Origin: Chlorobiota bacterium
GTDB lineage: Bacteria > Bacteroidota > Ignavibacteria > Kapaibacteriales > UBA961
Assembly (NCBI GenBank): GCA_014191195.1
Contig: BJGZ01000001.1
Coordinates: forward strand, 62,001 to 126,000
DNA length: 64,000 bases
Direction of reading: 5' to 3'
Under the pieces are notes generated by a model. That model was not told the DNA's origin. It searched no databases and was given only the letters and a program-made list of their open reading frames with translations. The translations under genes were made by a program, and so were the position numbers. This document shows positions 34,186 through 44,215 of this stretch, piece by piece. Numbering within the stretch: the stretch's first letter is position 1; every line of letters starts with the position of its first letter.

Positions 34186-35403
34186 AAATCGCAAAGCTTT
34201 AGTGGGTTCTATTCTAGATGCAATATATGCTGGAATAAAAGTTGAAATAAGCGATAAAAGGAGGGATATACTGCACACAAGATAATAATGCCATGCAGAA
34301 ATCTTAATTGGAAGTGTATCTACAAAATATAAATCTGCTTTTAAGGTAATCAAACCATAGTGTTGTTGCAAAGAGCATAATCCAAAACTAATTGCACATC
34401 CAAGAAATATCCCAGAAAGTCCAACAATTAAACCCTGCCATATAAACATCAAGACTATAGACTGTTGATTCATGCCAATAGATCTAAGAATGCCAATACT
34501 TTTAGTTTTTTCGAGCACCGATATTAATAATGAAGTCAGAATATTCAACACTGCAACTACACTTATCAAGCTTAAAACAATAGGAATTGGTTTTTTCTGC
34601 AGCTCTATCCAATTGAACATTCCTCCATGTAAATCAAAAACATTTTGAACAAAAAGCGGATAAGGAACTTGTTCTTGGATCCATTCTGATAATTCTTTTA
34701 TTGGATAGTTTTCATGAGCCATCATTTCATAATGAGTAAATTCATGTTTATCCAATCCAATTATTGTATTAAGAGTCGTTTTTGGAATAAAAATATATAA
34801 ATCATCGTATTGTGCCATACCAGTGGAATATATCCCTTTGATAATACATTTTGCATTAATCGGAATAGGAATATTAGGCTGTGAAGGATTAAATGTCATT
34901 ACTGTAAAAATCACCGAGCTATCAGTAGACACATTAAGCTTATCAGCCAATGTTTTGCTTATGATAATTTCTTTAGATGAATCTGTAGAAAAATTGAAAG
35001 ATCCGCCCTCTTTATGTTTCGGCCTTAATCTAAATTCTTGTTGATCATCTATCCCTTTTAATAGAACCCCTTCAATTTCACCTTGAGAATTTTTTCTGAT
35101 AAGACCTTCTCTTTGAATAGATTTTTCAATTGATTGAATGCCTGGATATTGAAGAACTATATCTGGCAATTCTTCTGGTTTTTCGCCATTAAAGGATTGA
35201 ACTCTTATATGAGCTGTAAACTTAATAGCATTTTTTTCTAAAGATTCTTGAAAACCATCTAATACAGCTAAACTTAACAATAATGCAATACAACCAATTG
35301 CAATACTTCCAGTTGCAACACTTTTAGTAAATGCAATAAAACCTCTTTTTCTTAAAGAGGTTCCAAAGCGATGAGAAATCCAATGTAAATGTTTAAATAA
35401 CAT
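34180..35403 (-). CDS. LolC/LolE-type ABC transporter permease
   Basis: 407 residues with four transmembrane helices: one near the N-terminus (SVATGSIAIGCIALLLSLAVLDGF) and three near the C-terminus, with a large periplasmic MacB-type domain between. The FtsX-domain motif around EKTKSIGILRSIGMNQQSIVLMFIWQG is diagnostic. LolCDE extracts lipoproteins from the inner membrane. The ATPase (LolD) is not adjacent. It follows leuS by four bases. Lipoprotein export versus another MacB-type role cannot be separated on sequence alone. Confidence 0.87.
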   Translation of the reverse strand: MLFKHLHWISHRFGTSLRKRGFIAFTKSVATGSIAIGCIALLLSLAVLDGFQESLEKNAIKFTAHIRVQSFNGEKPEELPDIVLQYPGIQSIEKSIQREGLIRKNSQGEIEGVLLKGIDDQQEFRLRPKHKEGGSFNFSTDSSKEIIISKTLADKLNVSTDSSVIFTVMTFNPSQPNIPIPINAKCIIKGIYSTGMAQYDDLYIFIPKTTLNTIIGLDKHEFTHYEMMAHENYPIKELSEWIQEQVPYPLFVQNVFDLHGGMFNWIELQKKPIPIVLSLISVVAVLNILTSLLISVLEKTKSIGILRSIGMNQQSIVLMFIWQGLIVGLSGIFLGCAISFGLCSLQQHYGLITLKADLYFVDTLPIKISAWHYYLVCSISLLLSLISTFIPAYIASRIEPTKALRFS

Positions 35404-35407
35404 ACAG

Positions 35408-37981
35408 TTAATTTGCGATGAAATTCACCAATTTTCCAGGAACAATAATCTTTTTCCTAATAGTTAAGCCTTCTAGATTCTTTTTCACCAGTTCTTCAGC
35501 AAGTGCTAAAGTTTCTAGTTTTTCTTCGGTAGCATCTGCAGAAACAGATATTCTGGCTTTTATCTTACTATTTACTTGAACAACAATTTCTACAGTTGAT
35601 TGAATACATTTTGATTCATCATATAATGGCCAATCATGAGTGAAAATACTTGTAGTATTTCCTAAAATAGACCATAATTCTTCGGCAATATGTGGGGCAA
35701 ATGGTGCTAAAAGTCTAACGAATGAATTCATAGCTTCTAAAGACTTATATTCTAAAGCTGTAAATTCATTAACAAATATCATCATTTGAGATATTGCAGT
35801 ATTGAAACCTAAAGTTTCGATATCCTCGCCTATTTTTTTAATTGTAGTATGAAGAATGTATTCATGTTCAGGATTATGAACATAGTTCTTTTTAATAAAC
35901 TGTGATAATTGTCCATCTTCGGTAACAATTAATCTCCAAGCCCTATTTAAAAATCTATTAACACCTTCTACACCTTTAGCAGCCCATGGTTTTGTGGCTT
36001 CTAAAGGGCCCATAAACATTTCGAATAAACGTAAAGAATCTGCTCCATATAGCTTTACAATATCATCTGGATTTACAACATTTCCTAGTGATTTGGACAT
36101 CTTGCGTCCATCTTCACCTAAAATTAATCCTTGATGAAAAAGCCGAGCAAATGGCTCTTTTGTAGATACTAATTGATAATCGAATAGAAATTTGTGCCAA
36201 AATCTAGCATATAATAAATGTAATACTGCATGTTCGGAGCCACCAACATATAAGTCTACACCACCACTATCGGGATTTCCACCCATCCAATATTGTTCTT
36301 TTTCTTTAGAACAGAATATGTCATGATTATGAGGATCTGTATATCGTAGATAATACCAACATGAACCTGCCCATTGAGGCATAGTATTGGTTTCTAATTT
36401 TCCTGTTTTACCTGTTTTTTGATCTTGCCAATTAATCCAAGAATCTACAGTTGCTAATGGTGATTCTCCGGTTCCAGCGGGCTTATATTCTTTAACTTCA
36501 GGCAATGTTAAAGGTAATTCATCTAAGTCTAAAGAGCGTCTTGAGCCATCGGGAAAATGCACAATTGGAATTGGTTCGCCCCAATAACGTTGACGTGAAA
36601 AAAGCCAATCTCTTAATCGAAACTGTATTTTCCCTTTTCCTATTCCATGTTGTTCAAGCCATTCTATACATTTCTTTTTTGCATCTATTGTGTGCAATCC
36701 ATTTAATTGTACAGTACGATCATTTGATGAATTATATGCAATTCCATATTCAGTAAATGCTGCATGAAGGATATCAACTAATTCATTTTTACTATGTTTT
36801 ACTACTTGAATACATGGTAAATCATTTTGCTTGGCAAAAGAATGATCTCTTTCATCATGTCCAGGTACTGCCATAATTGCTCCAGTTCCATAGTGAGCAA
36901 GTACATAATCGGCAATCCAAATAGGAATATTTTCTAAAGTAGCTGGATTCACAGCATAAGCACCAGTACATACTCCCGTTTTATCTTTGGATAATTCTGT
37001 TCTTTCTAAATCACTTTTTGTGCTTGCTTGATGAATATACAGCTGCACTTTAGGTAAAAATGTATCGGTAGTAATCTGTTGAACAAGTGGATGTTCTGGA
37101 GCTAAAACAATATATGTAGCCCCAAAAACGGTATCTGGTCTTGTAGTAAAAACAGTGATATATTCTGATTGATATTCTGCTAATTGAAACTGTATTTCAG
37201 CACCTTCAGAAATCCCAATCCAATGTTTTTGCATTTCTTTGGTACTTGATGGCCATTCAACGATCTCTAAATCTTGCAATAAGCGTTGGGCATAAGCGGT
37301 AATGCGAATCATCCATTGACGCATTGGGCGGCGTTCAACGGTATAGCCTTTATCTTTCCATTCGTCTACTTCCTCATTCGCAAGAACAGTTCCTAAGGCT
37401 TCGCACCAATTAACAGGAATATTAGCAGTATAAGCCAATCGGAATTCATCTTTATATGCTTCAGTTTCTTTTGGTTCAATGATATGATGAGGAATAGGTA
37501 ATTCAGAAATTGGCCTGGCTTTTTGAAGATCTGTATCATACCATGAATTATAAATTTTTAAGAACATCCATTGTGTCCATTTATAATACGATGATTGAGT
37601 AGTATTTACTTCTCGTGACCAATCATACCCTAATCCTAATAGATTTAATTGTCTTTTAAAAGTATTGATATTGTTTTCTGTGGCAAGTGCTGGATGAATT
37701 CCAGTAACCATCGAATATCTCTCGGTGGGTAGGCCAAAAGCATCAAATCCCATGGGATGTAATACATTAAATCCCTTCATTTTTTTATATCGAGCAATAA
37801 TATCAGTAGCTGTATATCCTTCTGGATGACCGATATGTAATCCGGCACCACTAGGATATGGAAACATATCTAAGATATAATACTTAGGTTTAGAAAAATC
37901 ATCTTCAACCTTATTGATATGATGATCTATCCAATACTGCTGCCATTTAGGTTCTATGTCTGAAAAAGGATAAGAAGCCAT
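35408..37981 (-). CDS. leuS: Leucyl-tRNA synthetase
   Basis: Class I synthetase, 857 residues, bacterial type. HIGH motif [14 protein letters not shown] near residue 50; the editing (CP1) domain follows with [19 protein letters not shown]; the KMSKS signature is [10 protein letters not shown]. The C-terminal anticodon and leucine-specific domains end the protein. ATG at 37981. An MsbA-like gene lies upstream on the same strand. Confidence 0.97.
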   Translation of the reverse strand: MASYPFSDIEPKWQQYWIDHHINKVEDDFSKPKYYILDMFPYPSGAGLHIGHPEGYTATDIIARYKKMKGFNVLHPMGFDAFGLPTERYSMVTGIHPALATENNINTFKRQLNLLGLGYDWSREVNTTQSSYYKWTQWMFLKIYNSWYDTDLQKARPISELPIPHHIIEPKETEAYKDEFRLAYTANIPVNWCEALGTVLANEEVDEWKDKGYTVERRPMRQWMIRITAYAQRLLQDLEIVEWPSSTKEMQKHWIGISEGAEIQFQLAEYQSEYITVFTTRPDTVFGATYIVLAPEHPLVQQITTDTFLPKVQLYIHQASTKSDLERTELSKDKTGVCTGAYAVNPATLENIPIWIADYVLAHYGTGAIMAVPGHDERDHSFAKQNDLPCIQVVKHSKNELVDILHAAFTEYGIAYNSSNDRTVQLNGLHTIDAKKKCIEWLEQHGIGKGKIQFRLRDWLFSRQRYWGEPIPIVHFPDGSRRSLDLDELPLTLPEVKEYKPAGTGESPLATVDSWINWQDQKTGKTGKLETNTMPQWAGSCWYYLRYTDPHNHDIFCSKEKEQYWMGGNPDSGGVDLYVGGSEHAVLHLLYARFWHKFLFDYQLVSTKEPFARLFHQGLILGEDGRKMSKSLGNVVNPDDIVKLYGADSLRLFEMFMGPLEATKPWAAKGVEGVNRFLNRAWRLIVTEDGQLSQFIKKNYVHNPEHEYILHTTIKKIGEDIETLGFNTAISQMMIFVNEFTALEYKSLEAMNSFVRLLAPFAPHIAEELWSILGNTTSIFTHDWPLYDESKCIQSTVEIVVQVNSKIKARISVSADATEEKLETLALAEELVKKNLEGLTIRKKIIVPGKLVNFIAN

Positions 37982-38011
37982 ATGTATAGTAAACTAAAAA
38001 AATTGTCAAAT

Positions 38012-39835
38012 TTATTGTATATCAATCGTTTGTAAAGAGCATAGGCGAAAATAAATCCCACCTTTTTCTAATAATTCTTTATGTGTTCCAGATTCTGCAA
38101 TAGAACCATTATCAAAAACATAAATACAATCAGCATCGATAATTGTAGATAATCTATGGGCAATGATAAGTGCAGTTCTGCCATGTAATAAATTGTGTAT
38201 TGCTTCTTGTACTAAATATTCTGATTCTGCATCTAATGCAGAAGTGGCCTCATCAAAAATAAGTATTTGGGGTTTGCGAACAAGTGCCCTAGCAATTGCT
38301 AAACGCTGTTTTTGTCCGCCAGAAAGCAATACACCTCTATCACCAATTTTTGTTTGATATCCCATTGGTAAGCTGATAATAAAATCGTGTGCATTAGCCA
38401 TTTTAGCAGCATAGATCATTTCATCTTCAGATATTATGTTTTTACCAAAACAGATGTTTTCAGCTATGGTATCATTAAATAAGAAAGAATCTTGAGAAAC
38501 GATGCCAAATAGTTGACGATATTCTTCAATAGAAAATTCTTTGATATTGATTCCATCTATGCATATACTACCTTTATTTGGATCATATAATCGCACAATC
38601 AGATCACTCATTGTAGATTTTCCGCTTCCACTTTGTCCAACCAATGCAATGGTTTTTCCTTTATCAATGCTAAGATGAATATCATGTAATACTTCATGAT
38701 TACCATCATAAGAAAAATGCAGATTATCTACACTAATTGATGAAGTAAATGTATGGATTGAAGTATTACCATTTTTTACTGTTGGTTGTTGATCTATAAT
38801 GTCAAACACGGTTTCTGCCGCTACAATCCCTTTTTGAATAACTGCAGGAGTATTGGTTAGCTGTGCTATAGGAGACATAATACTAAAAAGGGCAAAAAGG
38901 AAAGTCATTAATTCCTGTGGTTTTAACTCTTTATCATATACTTGATTTCCACCAACATATAAAACAGCACATAAAGCAGAAATGGCAAGTATCTCATTTA
39001 ATACAGGTACTAAGTCTACCAATTTCTGATTTTTTACAGATGCCTTTACATATCTTTGAGTTTCTTGTTCAAATTGAGTAGTCGCTTTATCTTCTGAAGC
39101 AGTAGTTTTTACCAAACGGATACCAGAAATCATTTCTTGAATTAACGATGTAAGTGCATGCATAGAAAACAACATTCTACTTGCATACATTTTGATTGCT
39201 TTTGTACTCAATTTGATGATAAGCAAACTTCCAATACTAGTACTGAAAGCTATCATTGTTAAAAATGGAGAATAAGAAAATAAAACAGCCAAGAATAATG
39301 CAATTTCTATGGGTTGTCTAAACACTGTTAAGAATAAAGGAGACACGGCTCCATTCATAGTAGCAACAGAGTTTGTTATAAAAGATATATTATCTCCTAC
39401 TTTAGATCGATTGAAATAATCCATTGATAAAGACATCATTTTTCTAAATAATTGATCTCTAATGGATTTAGAAATTCCTTCTCCTAAACGAACATTTACA
39501 TTGTTTCCAAGATATTTTGTAAGATTTTTTACAATAAAGAGAAATAGAATCAATAAGCCTAAATGCAATAATGTTGTAGAGTGGGAATCACTTTGCACAA
39601 TACCTAAAACTGTGGTAAAGAACCATTGTTTGATAGCTGCAGAAATAGACTCATTATTAGATAGTAATGGATGTGAATTCATTGATTCGGGATTAAACAA
39701 AGCTTCTAATACAGGTTGAATTACCATAATAGTTACTGTACTAAGTACCGAGAACATAGTGTTCAAAGTAATAGAAAGAAACAGAAGTAATTTAAAATCT
39801 GATAGATAGCTTAATACCCGAAATACTGTTTTCAC
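38012..39835 (-). CDS. MsbA-like ABC exporter (fused permease-ATPase)
   Basis: 607 residues. Residues 1-330 hold six transmembrane helices; the ATPase half has Walker A GQSGSGKST, Q-loop, signature LSGGQKQRLAIARALV, Walker B ILIFDEATSALD and the H-switch in IIAHRLSTI. MsbA-type half-transporters work as homodimers flipping lipid A or lipids. The start is GTG at 39835; there is no nearby in-frame ATG. Lipid A versus drug export is not resolvable. Confidence 0.93.
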   Translation of the reverse strand: MKTVFRVLSYLSDFKLLLFLSITLNTMFSVLSTVTIMVIQPVLEALFNPESMNSHPLLSNNESISAAIKQWFFTTVLGIVQSDSHSTTLLHLGLLILFLFIVKNLTKYLGNNVNVRLGEGISKSIRDQLFRKMMSLSMDYFNRSKVGDNISFITNSVATMNGAVSPLFLTVFRQPIEIALFLAVLFSYSPFLTMIAFSTSIGSLLIIKLSTKAIKMYASRMLFSMHALTSLIQEMISGIRLVKTTASEDKATTQFEQETQRYVKASVKNQKLVDLVPVLNEILAISALCAVLYVGGNQVYDKELKPQELMTFLFALFSIMSPIAQLTNTPAVIQKGIVAAETVFDIIDQQPTVKNGNTSIHTFTSSISVDNLHFSYDGNHEVLHDIHLSIDKGKTIALVGQSGSGKSTMSDLIVRLYDPNKGSICIDGINIKEFSIEEYRQLFGIVSQDSFLFNDTIAENICFGKNIISEDEMIYAAKMANAHDFIISLPMGYQTKIGDRGVLLSGGQKQRLAIARALVRKPQILIFDEATSALDAESEYLVQEAIHNLLHGRTALIIAHRLSTIIDADCIYVFDNGSIAESGTHKELLEKGGIYFRLCSLQTIDIQ

Positions 39836-39845
39836 GTATATACCT

Positions 39846-41402
39846 TTAATGACGAAAATGTCTCATACCAGTAATAACCATGCTGACATTATGTTGATTT
39901 GCAGCTTCGATAACTTCTGCATCACGAATAGAACCTCCGGGCTGAATTACTGCTGTTGCTCCTGCTTCTATTGCTTGTAGCATTCCATCTGCAAAAGGGA
40001 AGAATGCATCTGATGCAACTGCGCAACCTTTTAGATTTATTCCAGCATCTTGAGCTTTTTTAACTGCAATTCGAGCGGAATCTAATCTAGACATCTGGCC
40101 TGCGCCAATAGCAAGCGTTCTATCAGAAGCAGCATATACTATGGCATTAGATTTTACATGCTTTGCAATTTTCCAAGCAAACATCATAGCTTTATATTCT
40201 TCTTCGCTTGGTTGTCTATTGGTAACTATCCGTAAATCAGATGCTCTTAACAATTCATTATCTTCAGATTGCATTAATATACCACCTGCAACTGATTTTA
40301 CTTGATACCCTTGAATTGCCTTTTTTAATGCATCAAATGAACATTGTAATAATCTTCTATCCTTTTTCTTTATTAATAATGCTAGGGCATCATCTGTAAA
40401 TGACGGAGCAATTAATACTTCAGCAAATAATGGATGAATTGTTTCGGCTGTTTCGATGTCTATTGTTCTATTAAAAGCTAAAATGCCTCCAAATGGAGAC
40501 ACAGTATCTGTTGCAAATGCTTTGTGATATGCTTCTGATAATGTATTTCCTATTCCAGCCCCGCATGGATTTGTATGTTTGATTATAACAGTAGCTGGAT
40601 CATCAAATTCTAATACCAATCTACCAGCGGCATCTATATCTATAATATTATTATAGGATAATTCTTTACCATGTAATTGGGTGAAAATTTTGGTAAAATT
40701 TCCATAGAGAAATGCTTTTTGATGTGGATTTTCACCATAACGTAAGGATTGTTCGGCTTTATAGGGCAATGTTAATTGCTGCGGAAATTCAATTCCATTT
40801 TGTTTAGCAAACCATCCCGAAATTATGCTGTCATAATATGCTGTATGTGCAAATGCTTCCCCAGCTAAAGATTTTCTTAGATCATAATTAATGCATCCAG
40901 TTGTGTGAATTTCCTGGAGAATTGTATGATAATGAGCTGGATTAACGATGATGGCTGTCCAATCAAAATTCTTTGCAGATGCTCTTACCATTGCCGGGCC
41001 ACCAATATCAATATTTTCAATCGCATCTTGAAAACCAATATCATCTTTTGATATTGTATGTTCAAAAGGATATAAATTAACAATCACAAGATCTATAGAG
41101 TGTATTCCATGTAATTCCATGGCTGCTGTATGATTTGTATCATCTAATCTTGCCAATAAACCACCATGAATAGCTGGGTGTAATGTTTTAACACGCCCAT
41201 CCATAATCTCAGGAAATCCAGTTATATCTTTTACTGGCTTTACAGGAATACCAGCTTCATGCAATAAATTAGCAGTTCCACCTGTAGAAATTATTTCTAT
41301 ACCTAATAGATTCAATGATTTAGCAAAATCTATGATACCTTCTTTATTAGATACACTGATTAATGCTCTTTTTATAGGATAGGAGTTTGAATTCATATAC
41401 AT
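39846..41402 (-). CDS. purH: Bifunctional AICAR formyltransferase / IMP cyclohydrolase
   Basis: Last two steps of purine synthesis. 518 residues. The N-terminal MGS-like IMP cyclohydrolase half shows RALISVSNKEGI, STGGTANLL and FPEIMDGRVKTLHPAIHGG. The C-terminal transformylase half shows LRYGENPHQKA, VIIKHTNPCGAG and IQPGGSIRD. Two in-frame ATGs (41402, 41396). Ten bases separate it from the MsbA-like GTG. Confidence 0.97.
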   Translation of the reverse strand: MYMNSNSYPIKRALISVSNKEGIIDFAKSLNLLGIEIISTGGTANLLHEAGIPVKPVKDITGFPEIMDGRVKTLHPAIHGGLLARLDDTNHTAAMELHGIHSIDLVIVNLYPFEHTISKDDIGFQDAIENIDIGGPAMVRASAKNFDWTAIIVNPAHYHTILQEIHTTGCINYDLRKSLAGEAFAHTAYYDSIISGWFAKQNGIEFPQQLTLPYKAEQSLRYGENPHQKAFLYGNFTKIFTQLHGKELSYNNIIDIDAAGRLVLEFDDPATVIIKHTNPCGAGIGNTLSEAYHKAFATDTVSPFGGILAFNRTIDIETAETIHPLFAEVLIAPSFTDDALALLIKKKDRRLLQCSFDALKKAIQGYQVKSVAGGILMQSEDNELLRASDLRIVTNRQPSEEEYKAMMFAWKIAKHVKSNAIVYAASDRTLAIGAGQMSRLDSARIAVKKAQDAGINLKGCAVASDAFFPFADGMLQAIEAGATAVIQPGGSIRDAEVIEAANQHNVSMVITGMRHFRH

Positions 41403-41486
41403 ATCTGATTGAATAATAATACGAAAATAAGTTATTAGATTCTAAACCGCTGGTTTTTCTACAGAAATACAAGAAAATGGTTTGTT

Positions 41487-42959
41487 TTATCTGCCTAATA
41501 GCACAGTAAGTTCATGAAGATCTTTTAAAGCATCATAGTTGATGTCTGATGATTGTGCCCGCCATTGCCAATTACCTTCGCTTGTTCCTGGTGTATTCAT
41601 TCTTGCATCAGAATATAAGCCTAAGATATCTTGTAAAGGAAGAATTGTCAGCTTTGCTTTGCATGATAAAGCTAATCTGTTTATATGCTTATGGGCATCT
41701 TTATCATCAAAATCACAAAGACAATACTTTCTAATTAATGTTTGCTGTTGTTTGCTTAACTCACTTATAAACCAACCATTTGTAGTATTATTATCATGTG
41801 TGCCAGTAAACACAATAGAATATTCTTCAATATTATGAGGTGCATATGGATGAATGGCGATATCATCTCCAAAGGCAAATTGAAGGATTTTCATACCTGG
41901 CGCACCGCTTTTACATAATAAGTCTTTTACATCTTGATCTATAGTTCCTAAATCTTCGGCAAAAATAGAGGCATCAGGAACTGCATTCTTTATTGCATCG
42001 AATAATGGAATGCCTGGACCTTTTTTCCATTTTCCATGAATTGCTGTAGGTGCGGAATAAGGGATTGCCCAATACGAAGCAAAGCCTCTAAAATGATCTA
42101 TACGAATACTATCATATAAAGAAAGCATGTATTGGATTCTTTTAATCCACCAATTAAAGACAGCTTTTTTTTCTTTTTTCCATAGATATAAAGGATTTCC
42201 CCATGATTGTCCTGTACTACTAAAATAATCAGGAGGAACACCTGCGATATGTTTTGGAATTCCTTTTTTTGTTAAATCAAAAAGAGATTGATTAGACCAA
42301 ACATCGGCGCTATCATGGGATACATAAATAGGAATATCACCAATAATTGCAATCCCTTTTGATTGAGCATAAGCATGCAATTGTTGCCATTGATGATAAA
42401 ATAAGAATTGAATGATATACTGTCTATCCCATATATCTATTATTTCTTCAGTTTTTTGCCATTGCCACCATGGCTTATATGCATGTGCTTCTTTTTTATG
42501 AATAAATAGCACATAATCATCTAGCCAATACGATTGAAGTTCACAAAACTGATGAAAAGCCTTATGAAGATGTTGGCCTTTAATCTTAAAATTTTGGGCT
42601 GCTTCATACAGTAAAGGCATTCTTGTATGTAAGGCTTCATGATAATGTACTTTAAGATTATTTTCAGTTCTATCAGAAAAAATTGGATTTTTTTCTAATA
42701 ATCCCTCTTTATATAAATGTATTGGGCTAATAAATAAAGGATTTCCAGCAAAAGCGCTAGGGCTGCTATAAGGAGAAGATTGAGTAGCTGTATCTATAGG
42801 GTTTAGTGGTAATATCTGCCAATATTTCTGTTTAGCTTTTGCTAAAGAGTCAATCCATAGATAAGCATTATCGCCAAAATCTCCACATCCGAATGGGCCT
42901 GGTAAACTAGAAATATGTAATAAGACACCGGAAGCTCTTGTACAAGAAAATGGATTCAT
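41487..42959 (-). CDS. malQ: 4-alpha-glucanotransferase (amylomaltase)
   Basis: GH77 enzyme that transfers maltodextrin chains, 490 residues. Landmarks: SGVLLHISSLPGPFGCGDFG at the N-terminus, DIPIYVSHDSADVW, the catalytic nucleophile in RIDHFRGF, the acid/base in FAEDLG, and TGTHDNNT. The ATG at 42959 gives the usual family start, one base beyond the rsmB stop codon. It points to storage or use of alpha-glucans. No other glycogen genes are nearby. Confidence 0.95.
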   Translation of the reverse strand: MNPFSCTRASGVLLHISSLPGPFGCGDFGDNAYLWIDSLAKAKQKYWQILPLNPIDTATQSSPYSSPSAFAGNPLFISPIHLYKEGLLEKNPIFSDRTENNLKVHYHEALHTRMPLLYEAAQNFKIKGQHLHKAFHQFCELQSYWLDDYVLFIHKKEAHAYKPWWQWQKTEEIIDIWDRQYIIQFLFYHQWQQLHAYAQSKGIAIIGDIPIYVSHDSADVWSNQSLFDLTKKGIPKHIAGVPPDYFSSTGQSWGNPLYLWKKEKKAVFNWWIKRIQYMLSLYDSIRIDHFRGFASYWAIPYSAPTAIHGKWKKGPGIPLFDAIKNAVPDASIFAEDLGTIDQDVKDLLCKSGAPGMKILQFAFGDDIAIHPYAPHNIEEYSIVFTGTHDNNTTNGWFISELSKQQQTLIRKYCLCDFDDKDAHKHINRLALSCKAKLTILPLQDILGLYSDARMNTPGTSEGNWQWRAQSSDINYDALKDLHELTVLLGR

Positions 42960-42960
42960 A

Positions 42961-44214
42961 TTAAGAACTCGAATCAAGTTTTTTTCTTAGTCGTGCGATA
43001 TAAAAACCATCAAATCCATCTTTTGCCGGACATATTCTGCGTTCTTCTTCTAAAGTCCAAGATGCACCGTTTTCAGATGTAAGAAAAGCTAAAATTTGCT
43101 TTTCTCCTTCTGATGGTAAAATGCTACATGTGCAATAAACAAGGCATCCACCTGGTTTTACTGTCTTATGAAATGTATGAAGTAATTCTTGTTGAATCTG
43201 AAGGACATCTTGAATAAAAGTTGATTTACGAAACAATAATGCATCAGGATTTCTTCTTAAAACACCAGAACCACTACAAGGCGCATCAATCAGTATTGCA
43301 TCTGCGGTAGCAGTATGTTTTTTGATAGTTTTTGCTTCAATCACAACTGTTTGTATATTCCAAGCCCCTGCACGCCTTGCTCTTCTTTTTAACTCGTCTA
43401 ATTTATATGAGTGAATATCCATTGCAATGAGTCTTCCAGTATTTTCCATCATTGCAGCTATATGTAATGTTTTTCCCCCTTCTCCCGCACATGCATCAAT
43501 AATTCTATCTTTTGGTTTGGCTAGAAGAAAAGTAGATACCATTTGTGAGCCAACATCTTGCATTTCAAAAAAACCTTCGGCAAAAGCTTTTGTCTTAAAA
43601 ACTCTTGAGTTTCTAGCTACTTCTAAAGCAATATCATTTTCTGCTATAATGGACGCATTAATCATTTCCTTTCTTAAAGCATCTTTAAGATTTTCTCTTG
43701 TGATTTTTAGGGTATTTGTTCTGATATAGACTTTAGGTTCAGTTAATTGAGCTTTTGCAATTTCTTGCCATGTTTCATTTCCTAATTCTTGAATACATAA
43801 ATCATGAAACCACCCAGGATAGAATGCTCCAGTTTTGTTTTTTTCAAGATAATCTTCAACCCTTTTTATTGCTTGGTCAAGATGATCTGGTGTGAAATCT
43901 TTTCTTTGTGAAGAATGTAATGTTCCACCAGATAAAATAAACCAAAATCCAACCGCCAAAGCAGAGTCTAACTGTTTACCTTGTAATCCGATTGATAATA
44001 ATTCCCAACATTTAAAAAGAGAGTAAGCACATTCTGCTAATAAACCTCTTTGTTTTTCTGTAAATACTTTTTCTTTAAAAGTATCTCTTAAAGCAATATC
44101 TAATCTGCCTTGTTTAACAAAAACTCGTTCAACAACTTCACGTAAATCTTTAAGAACAGAGGTAATGTCCGAATGTTGTAATCTGGGTAACTCTAAAGGG
44201 TTTTTTGCAGACAT
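42961..44214 (-). CDS. rsmB: rRNA cytosine-C5 methyltransferase (RsmB-type)
   Basis: 417 residues from ATG 44214 (the frame extends 23 codons upstream into nagZ without support). The N-terminal ~130 residues are a NusB-like helical RNA-binding part. The SAM domain has DACAGEGGKTLHIA, the catalytic-cysteine motif IDAPCSGSGVLRRNPD and the second cysteine motif VYCTCSILPSE. Family: NOL1/NOP2/Sun. In E. coli RsmB modifies 16S C967. It begins one base after the nagZ stop. Confidence 0.9.
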   Translation of the reverse strand: MSAKNPLELPRLQHSDITSVLKDLREVVERVFVKQGRLDIALRDTFKEKVFTEKQRGLLAECAYSLFKCWELLSIGLQGKQLDSALAVGFWFILSGGTLHSSQRKDFTPDHLDQAIKRVEDYLEKNKTGAFYPGWFHDLCIQELGNETWQEIAKAQLTEPKVYIRTNTLKITRENLKDALRKEMINASIIAENDIALEVARNSRVFKTKAFAEGFFEMQDVGSQMVSTFLLAKPKDRIIDACAGEGGKTLHIAAMMENTGRLIAMDIHSYKLDELKRRARRAGAWNIQTVVIEAKTIKKHTATADAILIDAPCSGSGVLRRNPDALLFRKSTFIQDVLQIQQELLHTFHKTVKPGGCLVYCTCSILPSEGEKQILAFLTSENGASWTLEEERRICPAKDGFDGFYIARLRKKLDSSS

Positions 44215-44215
44215 T

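Noticed and set aside
41444-41460. Hairpin AACC-GCT-GGTT after malQ as a terminator
   Set aside because: Four-base stem with no T-run on the malQ strand; not supported.
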